This document shows, piece after piece, positions 33,761 to 42,307 of a DNA stretch of 64,000 nucleotides. Origin of the DNA: Phycisphaerae bacterium (lineage in GTDB: Bacteria > Planctomycetota > Phycisphaerae > Sedimentisphaerales > Anaerobacaceae). The first letter of the stretch is position 1. Every line of letters starts with the position of its first letter. The DNA is taken from positions 62,001-126,000 of the forward strand of contig JAAYBV010000053.1 in assembly GCA_012744475.1 (NCBI GenBank). Reading direction: 5' to 3'. Under the pieces are notes generated by a model. It did not search any database. It was given only the letters and a program-made list of their open reading frames with translations, and was not told where the DNA came from. Made by a program: the position numbers and the translations under genes.

Positions 33761-36052
33761 ATGACCATGAGAAGTCGCCGTGAATACGCTCGATGCACAG
33801 CCCTGTTCCTGGCTTTTGGCCTGATGATCGCGAGCACGCCGGTTTGGGCCGCCGAGTCGCCGCAGGACCGGATGCGGGGCCCGCGTCGCGTGGAGGGATA
33901 CTACAAGGGCCGGATCACGCCGCACTGGTTCGCCGAGAACACGTGCTTCTGGTATCGCAACGACCTTGCCGGCGACAAGCGGCAATTCATTCGGGTCAGC
34001 GCGGAAGAGGGCATCCGGCGCGAGGCGTTCGACCATGCCAGGCTGGCCGCCGCGTTGTCGGAAGCGGCAGGCGCCGAGTACAAGGCCGATCAATTGCCCT
34101 TCGACAGCATCGAATTCACCGACGACGCCAAGTCCGTTCGGTTCCAGGTGAACGAGGCGTCGTGGGTATGTGACCTGTCCTCGTACACCTGCTCCAAGAC
34201 GGATGTCGCTCCATCCGACGCGGAGGACGAGCAGGAATCGCGATCCGGCCGGCCCAGAGGCCCAGGCCGACGCCGGAATCAGTCTGCCGAATCTCCCGAC
34301 AGCCGATGGACGGCCTTGGTCAAGGATCACAACGTGTTTGTGCGGGCCAGGGACACCGACGAGGAGATCCAGCTCAGCACCGACGGCGCCGAGGGCAACG
34401 CGTATGACCTGCTCTCGTGGGCGCCCGACTCGCAGACGCTGGTGGCGTTTCGCGTCGAACCGGGGGACAACAAGGAGGTCTACCGGATCGAGTCGTCGCC
34501 GGACGGCGGCGGACGGGCGAGGCTCCACACCCGGCCCTATGCGCTTCCGGGCGACAAGTTCGCCATGTATGAGTTGAACCTGTTCGACATTGAAACGCGC
34601 GCACAGACCAAGCCCGAGGTTGACAAGCTCGAACTGGACTGGCAAAGGCCCGAGCTGCACTGGAAGAAGGACGGCCGCCGCTTCGCCTACGAGAAGATCG
34701 ACCGAGGCCACCAGCGGTTCCGTGTCATCGAGGTCGATTCGCAGACGGGCCGGACGCGGAACCTGATCGACGAGAAGACCGAGACCTTCATCTGGACCGC
34801 GCACACCGAGAACCTGAGGTTGGAGCGCGTCAACTGGCTGGACGAGAGCGACGAGATCGTCTACGCCTCCGAACGGGACGGCTGGCGTCACCTCTATCTC
34901 GTGGACGCGAAAGAAGGCAGGATCGCCAACCAGATCACCCGAGGCGAGTGGGTCGTGCGAGGCATCGAACGGATCGACGAGCCGGCCCGCCAGATCTGGT
35001 TCGAGGCCGGCGGCAGGAATCCCGACCAGGACCCATACTTCCTCCACCACTATCGCGTCAACTTTGACGGCTCCGGCCTGGTGGCTCTGACCGAAGGCGA
35101 TGGGAACCACTCGATCCAGTTCTCTCCCGACCGCCGATTCCTGATCGACACCTACAGCCGCGTGGACATGGCCCCCGTGCACACGCTGCGCCGCGCCTCG
35201 AACGGCTCGCTGGTCTGCGAGCTGGAGAAAGCGGACATCAGCGGACTGGTCGCCGGCGGCTGGACGGCGCCGGAGGTCTTCGTCGCCAAGGGGCGTGACG
35301 GCGCGACCGATATCTGGGGGATCATCTGCCGGCCGAAGGACTTCGATCCCGCCAGGAAGTACCCCGTCATCGAGCAGATCTACGCCGGCCCGCAGAGCGC
35401 TTACGTGCCCAAGAGCTTCAGCCCCTTCAATCGGTTCAGCTCTCTGACCGACCTCGGTTTCATCGTCGTGCAGATGGACGGCATGGGCACCGCCAATCGC
35501 TCCAAGGCCTTTCACGATGTCTGCTGGAAGGACCTCAAGGACGCGGGCTTTCCCGACCGCATTCTGTGGCACCAGGCGGCTGCGAAGAAGTATGCGTACT
35601 ACGACATCAGCCGCGTGGGAGTCTATGGCACGTCCGCCGGAGGGCAGAACGCCGCCGGCGCGGTGCTGTTCCATCCGGAGTTCTACAAGGTCGCCGTTGC
35701 TTCGTGCGGCTGTCACGACAACCGCATGGACAAAGCCTCCTGGAACGAGCAGTGGATGGGCTACCCGGTCGGCCCGCAGTACGCCGAATGCTCCAACATC
35801 GACAATGCCCATCGCTTGCAGGGCAAGCTCATGCTGGTCGTCGGCGAAATGGACGACAACGTCCCGCCGGAATCCACCATGCGTTTCGTCGACGCCCTGA
35901 TCAAGGCGGACAAGGACTTCGATCTTGTCGTGGTTCCCGGCGCCGGGCACGGCAACGGCGGCGCCTACGGCAGCCGCCGACGCGACGATTTCTTCGTGCG
36001 GCACCTGCTTGGAATCGAGCCGCCCGAGCGCAGACGCGGTAGGGTCGAATAA
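33761..36052 (+). CDS. Secreted S9 dipeptidyl-peptidase IV-like protease
   Basis: 763 aa. A signal peptide (about 1-30, ending VWAAES) is followed by a DPP-IV N-terminal beta-propeller (about 60-520) with SWAPDSQTLVAFRVEPGDNK and IVYASERDGWRHLYLVD, then a prolyl oligopeptidase alpha/beta-hydrolase domain. The catalytic Ser625 is in GTSAGG; the Asp is likely in GEMDDNV and the His in VPGAGHG near residue 730. An Arg/Gly-rich low-complexity insert occurs at about residue 165-180. ATG 33767 is an alternative start. The C-terminal residues and stop (GTC GAA TAA) lie in a family A palindrome. Confidence 0.9.
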   Translation: MTMRSRREYARCTALFLAFGLMIASTPVWAAESPQDRMRGPRRVEGYYKGRITPHWFAENTCFWYRNDLAGDKRQFIRVSAEEGIRREAFDHARLAAALSEAAGAEYKADQLPFDSIEFTDDAKSVRFQVNEASWVCDLSSYTCSKTDVAPSDAEDEQESRSGRPRGPGRRRNQSAESPDSRWTALVKDHNVFVRARDTDEEIQLSTDGAEGNAYDLLSWAPDSQTLVAFRVEPGDNKEVYRIESSPDGGGRARLHTRPYALPGDKFAMYELNLFDIETRAQTKPEVDKLELDWQRPELHWKKDGRRFAYEKIDRGHQRFRVIEVDSQTGRTRNLIDEKTETFIWTAHTENLRLERVNWLDESDEIVYASERDGWRHLYLVDAKEGRIANQITRGEWVVRGIERIDEPARQIWFEAGGRNPDQDPYFLHHYRVNFDGSGLVALTEGDGNHSIQFSPDRRFLIDTYSRVDMAPVHTLRRASNGSLVCELEKADISGLVAGGWTAPEVFVAKGRDGATDIWGIICRPKDFDPARKYPVIEQIYAGPQSAYVPKSFSPFNRFSSLTDLGFIVVQMDGMGTANRSKAFHDVCWKDLKDAGFPDRILWHQAAAKKYAYYDISRVGVYGTSAGGQNAAGAVLFHPEFYKVAVASCGCHDNRMDKASWNEQWMGYPVGPQYAECSNIDNAHRLQGKLMLVVGEMDDNVPPESTMRFVDALIKADKDFDLVVVPGAGHGNGGAYGSRRRDDFFVRHLLGIEPPERRRGRVE

Positions 36053-36066
36053 TCATTCGCCCCTAC
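36039..36066. repeat. Family A palindrome supplying DPP-IV-like stop
   Basis: 28 bp, GTAGGGTCGAAT / ATTCGCCCCTAC. It contains TAA 36050-36052, the stop of the peptidase gene. Confidence 0.92.
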
Positions 36067-36208
36067 GAGGGGCCATGCGGCCCGCGAGGAATTGACGCCG
36101 TGCGCCTTGAAATGGCGACAGGGCGGGGTACACTGTGGGAATGGACAGAGGCGGTGACGATGCAGGCGTGAGGTATTGGCAGACCTATAGGATAAAGGAG
36201 CAGCCATC

Positions 36209-37732
36209 ATGACAGAGCGAACGCGACGACAGTTTCTGCGGGACTCGATGTTTACCACGGCGGCGATGATCTCGGCCGCTCCCATGATCGGCGCGGCCCA
36301 AGCGCAGAACGCCGGCGCCAACGACAAGCTTCTCTGCGCCGTCGTCGGCTGCAAGGGTCGCGGCGGCAGTCATATCAGCGCCTTCTCCGGCCGCAAGGAT
36401 TGCGAGATCGCCTACATCGTCGACGTGGACGAGAAGGTGGGCGAGAATTGCTGCAACTCGATCGAGAAGAAGACCGGCAAGCGTCCCAGGTGGGTCAAGG
36501 ACATGCGCGAGGCGTTCGACGACAAGTCGCTCGACATCGTCTCAACCGCGACGCCGAACCACTGGCATGCGCTGTGCGGCGTTTGGGCCATGCAGGCGGG
36601 CAAGGATGTCTACATCGAAAAGCCGATCAGTCACGACATCCCGGAAGGCGCGGCGCTGGTGGCCGCGGCGAAGAAGTACGGACGGATCTGCCAGGTGGGC
36701 ACGCAGTGCCGCTCGAACCCGGCGGTCCGGGACGCGATGAAGTTCCTCGCCGACGGAGGCATCGGCCAAGTCAACCTCGCCCGAGGGCTGTGCTACAAAC
36801 GCCGCAAGTCGATCGGGTCGCTGGGCGACTATCCGATTCCCGCGGACGTGGACTTCGATCTCTGGAGCGGGCCGGCCCCGTACAGCTCGCCCAAGCTGAC
36901 CCGCCCGCAGTTCCACTATGACTGGCACTGGCAGCGCCTGTACGGCAACGGCGACTCCGGCAACCAGGGGCCGCACCAGACCGACATCGCGCGGTGGGGT
37001 CTCGGCGTCAATCGGCATCCCAACAGCGTGATCACGTACGGCGGCCGCCTCGGCTATCAGGCCGAACGCAACGACCCCGGCTACGTCGATGCGGGTGACA
37101 CCGCCAACACCGAGGTGGCCATCTACGACTACGGCGACAAGTGCATGGTCTTCGAGACGCGCGGCCTGTCCGTGGACAACTCCGCCGACATGGAAATCAA
37201 CACCATGTTCGACAGCGTCAAGGGCAACAAGATCGGCGTGATCTTCTACGGGACCGAAGGCTACCTCGCCCAAAGGGAGTACGACCACTGCGTTGTGTTC
37301 GACCTTCAGGGCCGGGTCGTCAAGGAGTTCAAAGGCGGCGGCAATCACTATGACAATTTCGTCCAGGCCGTGCGCAGCCGGCGCTCGAAGGACCTCAACT
37401 CCGATGCCTTCCAGGGTCACCTGTCGGCGGCTCTGGCGCACCTGGCCAACATCAGCTACTACCTGGGCGAGAACAACAAGGTCTCTGTGGCCGAGGCCAA
37501 GGCGGTGCTCGAGAAGGTCAAGAGCCGCGACAACAACATCCTGACGCTCAACCGGACCCTGCGCCACCTGACCGACAACGGAGTCGATCTGGACAAGTAC
37601 CCGATCTCGATGGGACCGCTGCTTCAGTTCGATCCGAAGAAGGAAGTGTTCACGAACAGCGCCGAGGCCAACGCGATCCTGCACCGCGAGTACCGCGCCC
37701 CGTTCGTGTGCCCGACGCCCGACAGAGTATAA
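36209..37732 (+). CDS. Gfo/Idh/MocA oxidoreductase, Tat-type N-terminus
   Basis: 507 aa. The N-terminus MTERTRRQFLRDSMFTTAAM is Tat-like. Then come a Rossmann core (LLCAVVGCKGRGGSHISAFSG), VSTATPNHWHALCGVWAMQAG and IEKPISHDIPEGA, giving the usual EKP catalytic-site motif, and FHYDWHWQRLYGNGDSGNQG further on. AAAGGAG precedes the start. It is followed after about 60 bp by another, smaller Gfo/Idh member on the same strand, perhaps cotranscribed. Confidence 0.87.
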   Translation: MTERTRRQFLRDSMFTTAAMISAAPMIGAAQAQNAGANDKLLCAVVGCKGRGGSHISAFSGRKDCEIAYIVDVDEKVGENCCNSIEKKTGKRPRWVKDMREAFDDKSLDIVSTATPNHWHALCGVWAMQAGKDVYIEKPISHDIPEGAALVAAAKKYGRICQVGTQCRSNPAVRDAMKFLADGGIGQVNLARGLCYKRRKSIGSLGDYPIPADVDFDLWSGPAPYSSPKLTRPQFHYDWHWQRLYGNGDSGNQGPHQTDIARWGLGVNRHPNSVITYGGRLGYQAERNDPGYVDAGDTANTEVAIYDYGDKCMVFETRGLSVDNSADMEINTMFDSVKGNKIGVIFYGTEGYLAQREYDHCVVFDLQGRVVKEFKGGGNHYDNFVQAVRSRRSKDLNSDAFQGHLSAALAHLANISYYLGENNKVSVAEAKAVLEKVKSRDNNILTLNRTLRHLTDNGVDLDKYPISMGPLLQFDPKKEVFTNSAEANAILHREYRAPFVCPTPDRV

Positions 37733-37792
37733 CGCCGATCAGGATGTGCATTCGTATTGTCCAAACAAACGCAACATAGAAGTGGAGGCTCG

Positions 37793-38779
37793 ATGATGGC
37801 TCGTACGACGATCGTGGTTCTGGTGGTCTTGTTGTGTCTTGGTCTGCCCGCGTTTGCCGAGCAGGCCGGCGGAGTCTTTCGCATCGGCCTGATCGGGCTC
37901 GACACTTCGCACGTCACCGCCTTCACCAAGCTGCTGAACGATCCGGCGAAGGACTGGAACTACCGGGTCGTCGCCGGCTATCCGGGAGGTTCGGCCGACA
38001 TTGAGTCGTCCGCCGGTCGCGTGGAGGGCTATACGAAGCAACTGAAGGACGAATTCGGCGTCGAGATCGTCGATAGCATCGAGGAGCTGTGCCGCAAGGT
38101 GGACGGCGTGCTGCTGGAGAGCGTCGACGGCCGGCCGCACCTGGCGCAGGCCAGGCCGGTGATCGCCGCGAAGAAGCCGCTCTTCATCGACAAGCCCATG
38201 GCCGGCAGTCTCGCCGATGTGATCGAGATCTTCCGGCTCGCCAAGGAGAACAATGTCCCTTGCTGGTCCAGTTCCTCGCTGCGGTTCGGTCCGGGCGTGC
38301 TCGGCATGCGGAACAACGACCAGATCGGCGAGGTCCGCGGCTGCGATGCGTTCAGCCCGTGCAGCCTCGAAGAGCACCATCCCGACCTCTACTGGTACGG
38401 CGTGCATGGCGTCGAGATCCTCTTCACGATCATGGGGCCGGGCTGCGAGTCCGTCCAGAGACTCCAGACCGACGGCACCGAATTCGTCGTCGGCCGCTGG
38501 AAGGACGGGCGGATCGGCACCTATCGCGGGCTCAAGAGCGGCCGGCAGGACTACGGCGCGATGGTCTTCGGCACGAAGGGCATCGCTCGCAGCGGTGGCT
38601 ACGAAGGCTACGGGCACCTGGTCAACGAGATCGTCAAGTTCTTCGAGACGGGCCACATCCCGGTGCCGGCCGAGGAGACCATCGAGATTTTCGCTTTCAT
38701 GACCGCCGCCGACGAATCGAAGAAGCAGGGCGGCTGCCCCGTCACCCTCGCCTCCGTTCTCGAAAAAGCCGCCAAATAG
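37793..38779 (+). CDS. Small exported Gfo/Idh/MocA-family protein
   Basis: 328 aa with a Sec-type signal peptide (MMARTTIVVLVVLLCLGLPAFAE) instead of a Tat signal. Rossmann-like opening FRIGLIGLDTSHVTAFTKLL, FIDKPMAGSLADV for the EKP-equivalent site (here DKP), and VHGVEILFTIMGPGC. It lacks the classic GxGxxG, having GLIGLDTSH, so NAD binding may be altered. Start 37793 has TGGAGG; ATG 37796 is equally possible. It lies downstream of the larger Gfo/Idh gene. Confidence 0.8.
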   Translation: MMARTTIVVLVVLLCLGLPAFAEQAGGVFRIGLIGLDTSHVTAFTKLLNDPAKDWNYRVVAGYPGGSADIESSAGRVEGYTKQLKDEFGVEIVDSIEELCRKVDGVLLESVDGRPHLAQARPVIAAKKPLFIDKPMAGSLADVIEIFRLAKENNVPCWSSSSLRFGPGVLGMRNNDQIGEVRGCDAFSPCSLEEHHPDLYWYGVHGVEILFTIMGPGCESVQRLQTDGTEFVVGRWKDGRIGTYRGLKSGRQDYGAMVFGTKGIARSGGYEGYGHLVNEIVKFFETGHIPVPAEETIEIFAFMTAADESKKQGGCPVTLASVLEKAAK

Positions 38780-38797
38780 CGTGGGGGTTCTTCTTGG

Positions 38798-38840
38798 GTG
38801 GCAGCCTCAATCCCGATAAGGATCGGGATTGGGGATGGCT
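38798..38840. repeat. Family C half element
   Basis: GTGGCAGCCTCAA, then inner palindrome AATCCCGAT / ATCGGGATT and GGGGATGGCT. It is joined directly to a family A palindrome at 38841, forming a composite between convergent genes. Confidence 0.8.
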
Positions 38841-38868
38841 GTAGGGGCGAATAATCATTCGCCCCCAT
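38841..38868. repeat. Family A palindrome
   Basis: 28 bp, GTAGGGGCGAAT / ATTCGCCCCCAT (terminal mismatches). Intergenic between two convergent Gfo/Idh genes. Confidence 0.85.
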
Positions 38869-38882
38869 CTCTGTGGGCCGCG

Positions 38883-40223
38883 TCAGAGGGTGATGTCCAG
38901 GTCCCATGGCTCGCGATAGGAGCGCTGGAGCATCTCGTTGGCCTTCTCGTCGTCGACGAATCGCTCGACGTCGGGATTCCACCGGAGCCTGCGTCCGCGC
39001 TGGATGGCGATGTGCGCTGTCTGGCACATCGAGCAGGTGCGGTGGCCCACCTCGGCGTCGGCCATCGTCGTCGCGCGGTTCTTGATCCCGTAGAGGAAAT
39101 CTTCCTTGTCCTGCCGCTGTGGCAGGCGGACGTCGCTATCCTTGAGCTTGATCCGCAGGATCGCCGGGTCGCTGGCGGTCATCTGGCCGCCCAGCCACGG
39201 GGCGTGAATCCATCCGTCGGTGCCCTCGACGCGGATGAAAGCGCCCTCGGCGGTGTGGTAGTCCACGATCACCCCATCGGCGTAGCGGTATTGCACCTGG
39301 AAATTGAGCAGCACGTTCCACAGCCCGGAACCGGGCGCCGGGTATTCGCCCTTGCCCTCCACGCTGACCGGGCCGGTCCGTTCGCTGTTGTGGAGCAGTT
39401 GCGTCACGTCGAGCGTGTGCGTGCCCCAGTTGGTGACCATCCCCTCGCACGTGTCCCGGCATCGCATCCAGCCCGGCCGCGTGTACGCCTGCGGCGGATG
39501 GACGCGGTCCACCGCGTACGGCCTCTGCGGCGCCGGACCCGTCCACATGTCGTAGTCGAGTTCCGCAGGGACCGGCGTTGGCGTCGCCAGACCTCCGGCG
39601 ATATCGCCTGTGGGCACACCCACTTCGATGCGCCGGATCGCGCCGACGTATCCGTTGCGCACCAGCTCGGCGACGCGGTGCATGTACGCATCCGTGCGGC
39701 ACTCGCTGTCGGTGCGAAACGTCACGCCGTATTTGGCCACCGCATCGGCCAGCACGCGGCCCTCGGCGACCGACAGCGTCAGCGGCTTCTCGCACGACAC
39801 GTGCTTTCCCCGCCGCACCGCCGCGACCGAGATGGGCACGTGCCAGTGGTCCGGCGTCGAGTTCATGATCGCGTCGATATCGTCGCGCCCAACCACCTCG
39901 CGCCAGTCCCCCGTCGCAAGACAATCGCTGTTGCCGTAGTGCTTGTCCACTTCCGCCTTGGCCTTCGCCAGCCGCCAGCGGTCGACGTCGCACACCGCCA
40001 CCACCCGCGCCTCATCGGAGAACAGAAACGGCTTGAGATTGGCATACAGCGCCTGCCGCCCCATCCCCACCATCCCGACCGCGATCCGACCGGACGGCGC
40101 ATTCTTGCCGAACACCGAAGACGGCACAATCGAAGGAAACGCCACCGCCAGCCCCGCGCCGCCCAGCACCCGAAGCGCCTCCCGCCGCGTACGCCCCGCC
40201 CTTTTGCCTGATGCTCTACCCAT
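38883..40223 (-). CDS. Gfo/Idh/MocA oxidoreductase, Tat-like N-terminus
   Basis: 446 aa. The N-terminus GRTRREALRVLGGAGLAVAF is Tat-like. Core motifs: IAVGMVGMGRQALYANL, VVAVCDVDRWRLAKAK, STPDHWHVPISVAAVRRG and CEKPLTLSVAEG, followed by a C-terminal domain with WNVLLNFQVQYRYADGVIVD. Start 40223 (MGRASGKRAG) has GAGGT upstream; an ATG 42 codons earlier lacks a Shine-Dalgarno sequence. It is not in an evident operon with the ankyrin gene upstream (128 bp gap). Confidence 0.85.
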   Translation of the reverse strand: MGRASGKRAGRTRREALRVLGGAGLAVAFPSIVPSSVFGKNAPSGRIAVGMVGMGRQALYANLKPFLFSDEARVVAVCDVDRWRLAKAKAEVDKHYGNSDCLATGDWREVVGRDDIDAIMNSTPDHWHVPISVAAVRRGKHVSCEKPLTLSVAEGRVLADAVAKYGVTFRTDSECRTDAYMHRVAELVRNGYVGAIRRIEVGVPTGDIAGGLATPTPVPAELDYDMWTGPAPQRPYAVDRVHPPQAYTRPGWMRCRDTCEGMVTNWGTHTLDVTQLLHNSERTGPVSVEGKGEYPAPGSGLWNVLLNFQVQYRYADGVIVDYHTAEGAFIRVEGTDGWIHAPWLGGQMTASDPAILRIKLKDSDVRLPQRQDKEDFLYGIKNRATTMADAEVGHRTCSMCQTAHIAIQRGRRLRWNPDVERFVDDEKANEMLQRSYREPWDLDITL

Positions 40224-40351
40224 CGTGCACACCTCTATAGACCCGGATTTCCGACCGTGCAAGACTCCATTGTAACGCCCTGCATCCCGCCTCCGCCAGG
40301 CTTTCCGCCGAACCGGCCGCCCTTCTACATCATTCGCGAAAGACACCATGG

Positions 40352-41743
40352 CTATATCCCTCGGACTCGCGCGGACGTTCTCTGTGGCCTGGCGGTGTGG
40401 GTCGTCAGCAGGTCGAGGATATCGCGGTGCCCGCGACGGCTTGCGAGGTCCATGGGAGTCTGGCCGGAGGCTGCCTTGGCCTCAGCGTCTGCGCCGTTGT
40501 CCAGCAGCGTGGCGACCGTTTCGAGGAAGCCTTCGCGTGCCGCGTAGTGCAAGGGTGTCCAGCCGGACGGCGCCTGAGCGTTGACATCCGCGCCTTTGCC
40601 GACGAGCAGACGCACCAGTCCGGTTCGCCGGTCTGGCTCCGGAACCAGGACGGCGTAGTGCAAAGGCGTTTTGCCCGTCGCATCCTCCGCGTTTAGATCG
40701 CTGCCGACATTGACGAGTACCGTGGCTACGGCCGCATCACCTACCGTGGCGGCAACATGCAGCGGTGTACACCCCTGATTGTCCCGGGCGTTCAGATTGG
40801 CGCCATGGTCGATCAGGAGCTGCGCCTGATGGACCACGCTCCAGCCTGCGGTTTCGTGTAGTGGCGTCCGACCCAGCGCGTCCTTCGCGTTGGGGTCCGC
40901 GCCCTTGGCCAGAAGCAACTCAACCACTGCGTCGCCATCCGGTCGGACCGCGTTATGGAGCGGTGTGACGTCACGCCATCCTCTGGCATTGATGTCGGCA
41001 CCGTGGGCTACGAGAATCCGAGCCACTTCTCCATGACCTTCGAGTGCTGCCCAGTGGAGAGGCGTCCAATCGCTGTCAGGCTCTGCATTGACATCGGCGC
41101 CATTCGCAATCAGCAGCTCAACGATGTCCGGCTCACCAGCCTTGACAGCGCCGGTTAAGGGGGTGTTCCCAGAGTTGGCCCCAGCATTGCAGTCGGCGCC
41201 CTTGGCGATCAGGAGTTCGACAATCGCTTTGTCGTGGCAGAAAGGTGCGCGGCACAGCGGTGTCGCACCAATACTGTCCTTTGCGTTGACGTCGCAGCCA
41301 CGGGCCACCAGGAGTCGTATTACATCCACGTGGTCGCCATTGAGTGCATAGTGCAGAGGCGTCCAGCCAGAACCCGACATAGCATCGAGTTTCGCACCCG
41401 CTGCGATCAGCAGTTCGACCAGACAGGCATCACCTTTCTCCGCTGCCATGTGTAGAGCTGTTGTGCCGTTGCGGGTTACGGCGTTGACATCGGCGCCCTC
41501 GTTAATGAGAGCCTCTGCCACATCTCTCTGTCCCTTGTCTATGGCCGACATCAGGGGAGTGTATGGTCCCCTGACCGGCGCATTGATATCGGCGCCTTTC
41601 GCCAGCAGGGTGCTCACCTGATTGACGTCGCCGGCCTCGATCGCCTCCTGAAGTGTTGTCTTGCTCGGGACTGGCTCCCTCTTGCATCCGCCGACAAGGG
41701 CCACGCCCGTGCAGATCAGACAATACAGCGCGCTCCGCATCAT
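40352..41743 (-). CDS. Ankyrin-repeat lipoprotein (about 13 repeats)
   Basis: 463 aa. A lipobox (GVALVGGC) at residues about 13-20 suggests a lipid-anchored outer- or inner-membrane protein. Thirteen ankyrin repeats run almost to the C-terminus, with text such as GWTPLHYALNGDHVDVIRLL and GKGADVNAQAPSGWTPLHYA. One repeat (about 11, PEPDRRTGLV) has a small insertion. Start 41743 follows GGGAGG. Ankyrin proteins mediate protein binding; nothing points to a particular partner. Confidence 0.88.
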   Translation of the reverse strand: MMRSALYCLICTGVALVGGCKREPVPSKTTLQEAIEAGDVNQVSTLLAKGADINAPVRGPYTPLMSAIDKGQRDVAEALINEGADVNAVTRNGTTALHMAAEKGDACLVELLIAAGAKLDAMSGSGWTPLHYALNGDHVDVIRLLVARGCDVNAKDSIGATPLCRAPFCHDKAIVELLIAKGADCNAGANSGNTPLTGAVKAGEPDIVELLIANGADVNAEPDSDWTPLHWAALEGHGEVARILVAHGADINARGWRDVTPLHNAVRPDGDAVVELLLAKGADPNAKDALGRTPLHETAGWSVVHQAQLLIDHGANLNARDNQGCTPLHVAATVGDAAVATVLVNVGSDLNAEDATGKTPLHYAVLVPEPDRRTGLVRLLVGKGADVNAQAPSGWTPLHYAAREGFLETVATLLDNGADAEAKAASGQTPMDLASRRGHRDILDLLTTHTARPQRTSARVRGI

Positions 41744-42307
41744 CTCTCGATTCCTCCCGCGAGAGGGCCACTCCAGAAGAGACCAAGGTCGGCCTCCGTG
41801 GAGCACTGTTCGGTCTGTCGGCCGGGTTGTCCAAGCCTCTCCAACCATGGCTTCCCTTCACACATCGCATCGACAGCATATCGCGGGATTGTGCGACGGT
41901 CAATCCTCTGGACGGCCGAGTGCGCGAGGGCCATGCCGCCGGATCTTCCGGAAGAATTTCACGTGACAGCGGATGAAACATCAAGTATGGTGTATAAAAA
42001 ACTATCCAGTCACAAGGCCATGGATTGCCGGTGACGAGTCAGAAATCGGGAAAGGGGGTCTTGCGCATGGCCGGTTGCCCCGCAGCTCCGTTGTTCCACC
42101 ATTGGCGTGCTCGACCGGCGCGCCGGTTCTGCATGGGAGGGCGTGCGCCATCCGCCATAGCAGGCGTGCGAAACAAAGCCAATTTCAGAGGCGAATCTAC
42201 GGCCGGAGGGGGCCGCGCCGGCGTATAGTCGGACAGAGATATGGTATAATGGACGGCAATGGGGGCGGTTTGTGCCTCTTTGACTGGTTTGAATGGTGGA
42301 GGAACGG
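41744..42307. other. Long divergent intergenic region
   Basis: About 560 bp between the divergent ankyrin and PEP-synthase-like genes. Small open frames here look non-coding. A 14-bp palindrome ACCGGCGCGCCGGT (42114-42127) resembles the family D core. A short segment near 42168-42185 (reading R-N-K-A-N-F in one frame) looks like dispersed-repeat remnants. A TGGTATAAT extended -10 lies at 42242-42250. Confidence 0.5.
42242..42250 (+). promoter_or_regulatory. Extended -10 promoter, upstream of PEP-synthase-like gene
   Basis: TGGTATAAT followed by GG, 58 bp before the ATG at 42308; no good -35 at 17 bp. The same TGGTATAATGG string occurs before the gene at 59639. Confidence 0.5.

Noticed and set aside
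17223..38868. Repeated 28-bp units as a CRISPR array
   Set aside because: Copies are hundreds to thousands of bases apart, palindromic, and lie in genes. There are no regular spacers and no cas genes.
42160..42190. Possible dispersed repeat remnant reading R-N-K-A-N-F
   Set aside because: Only one copy in this window, so a repeat family cannot be supported from this sequence alone.
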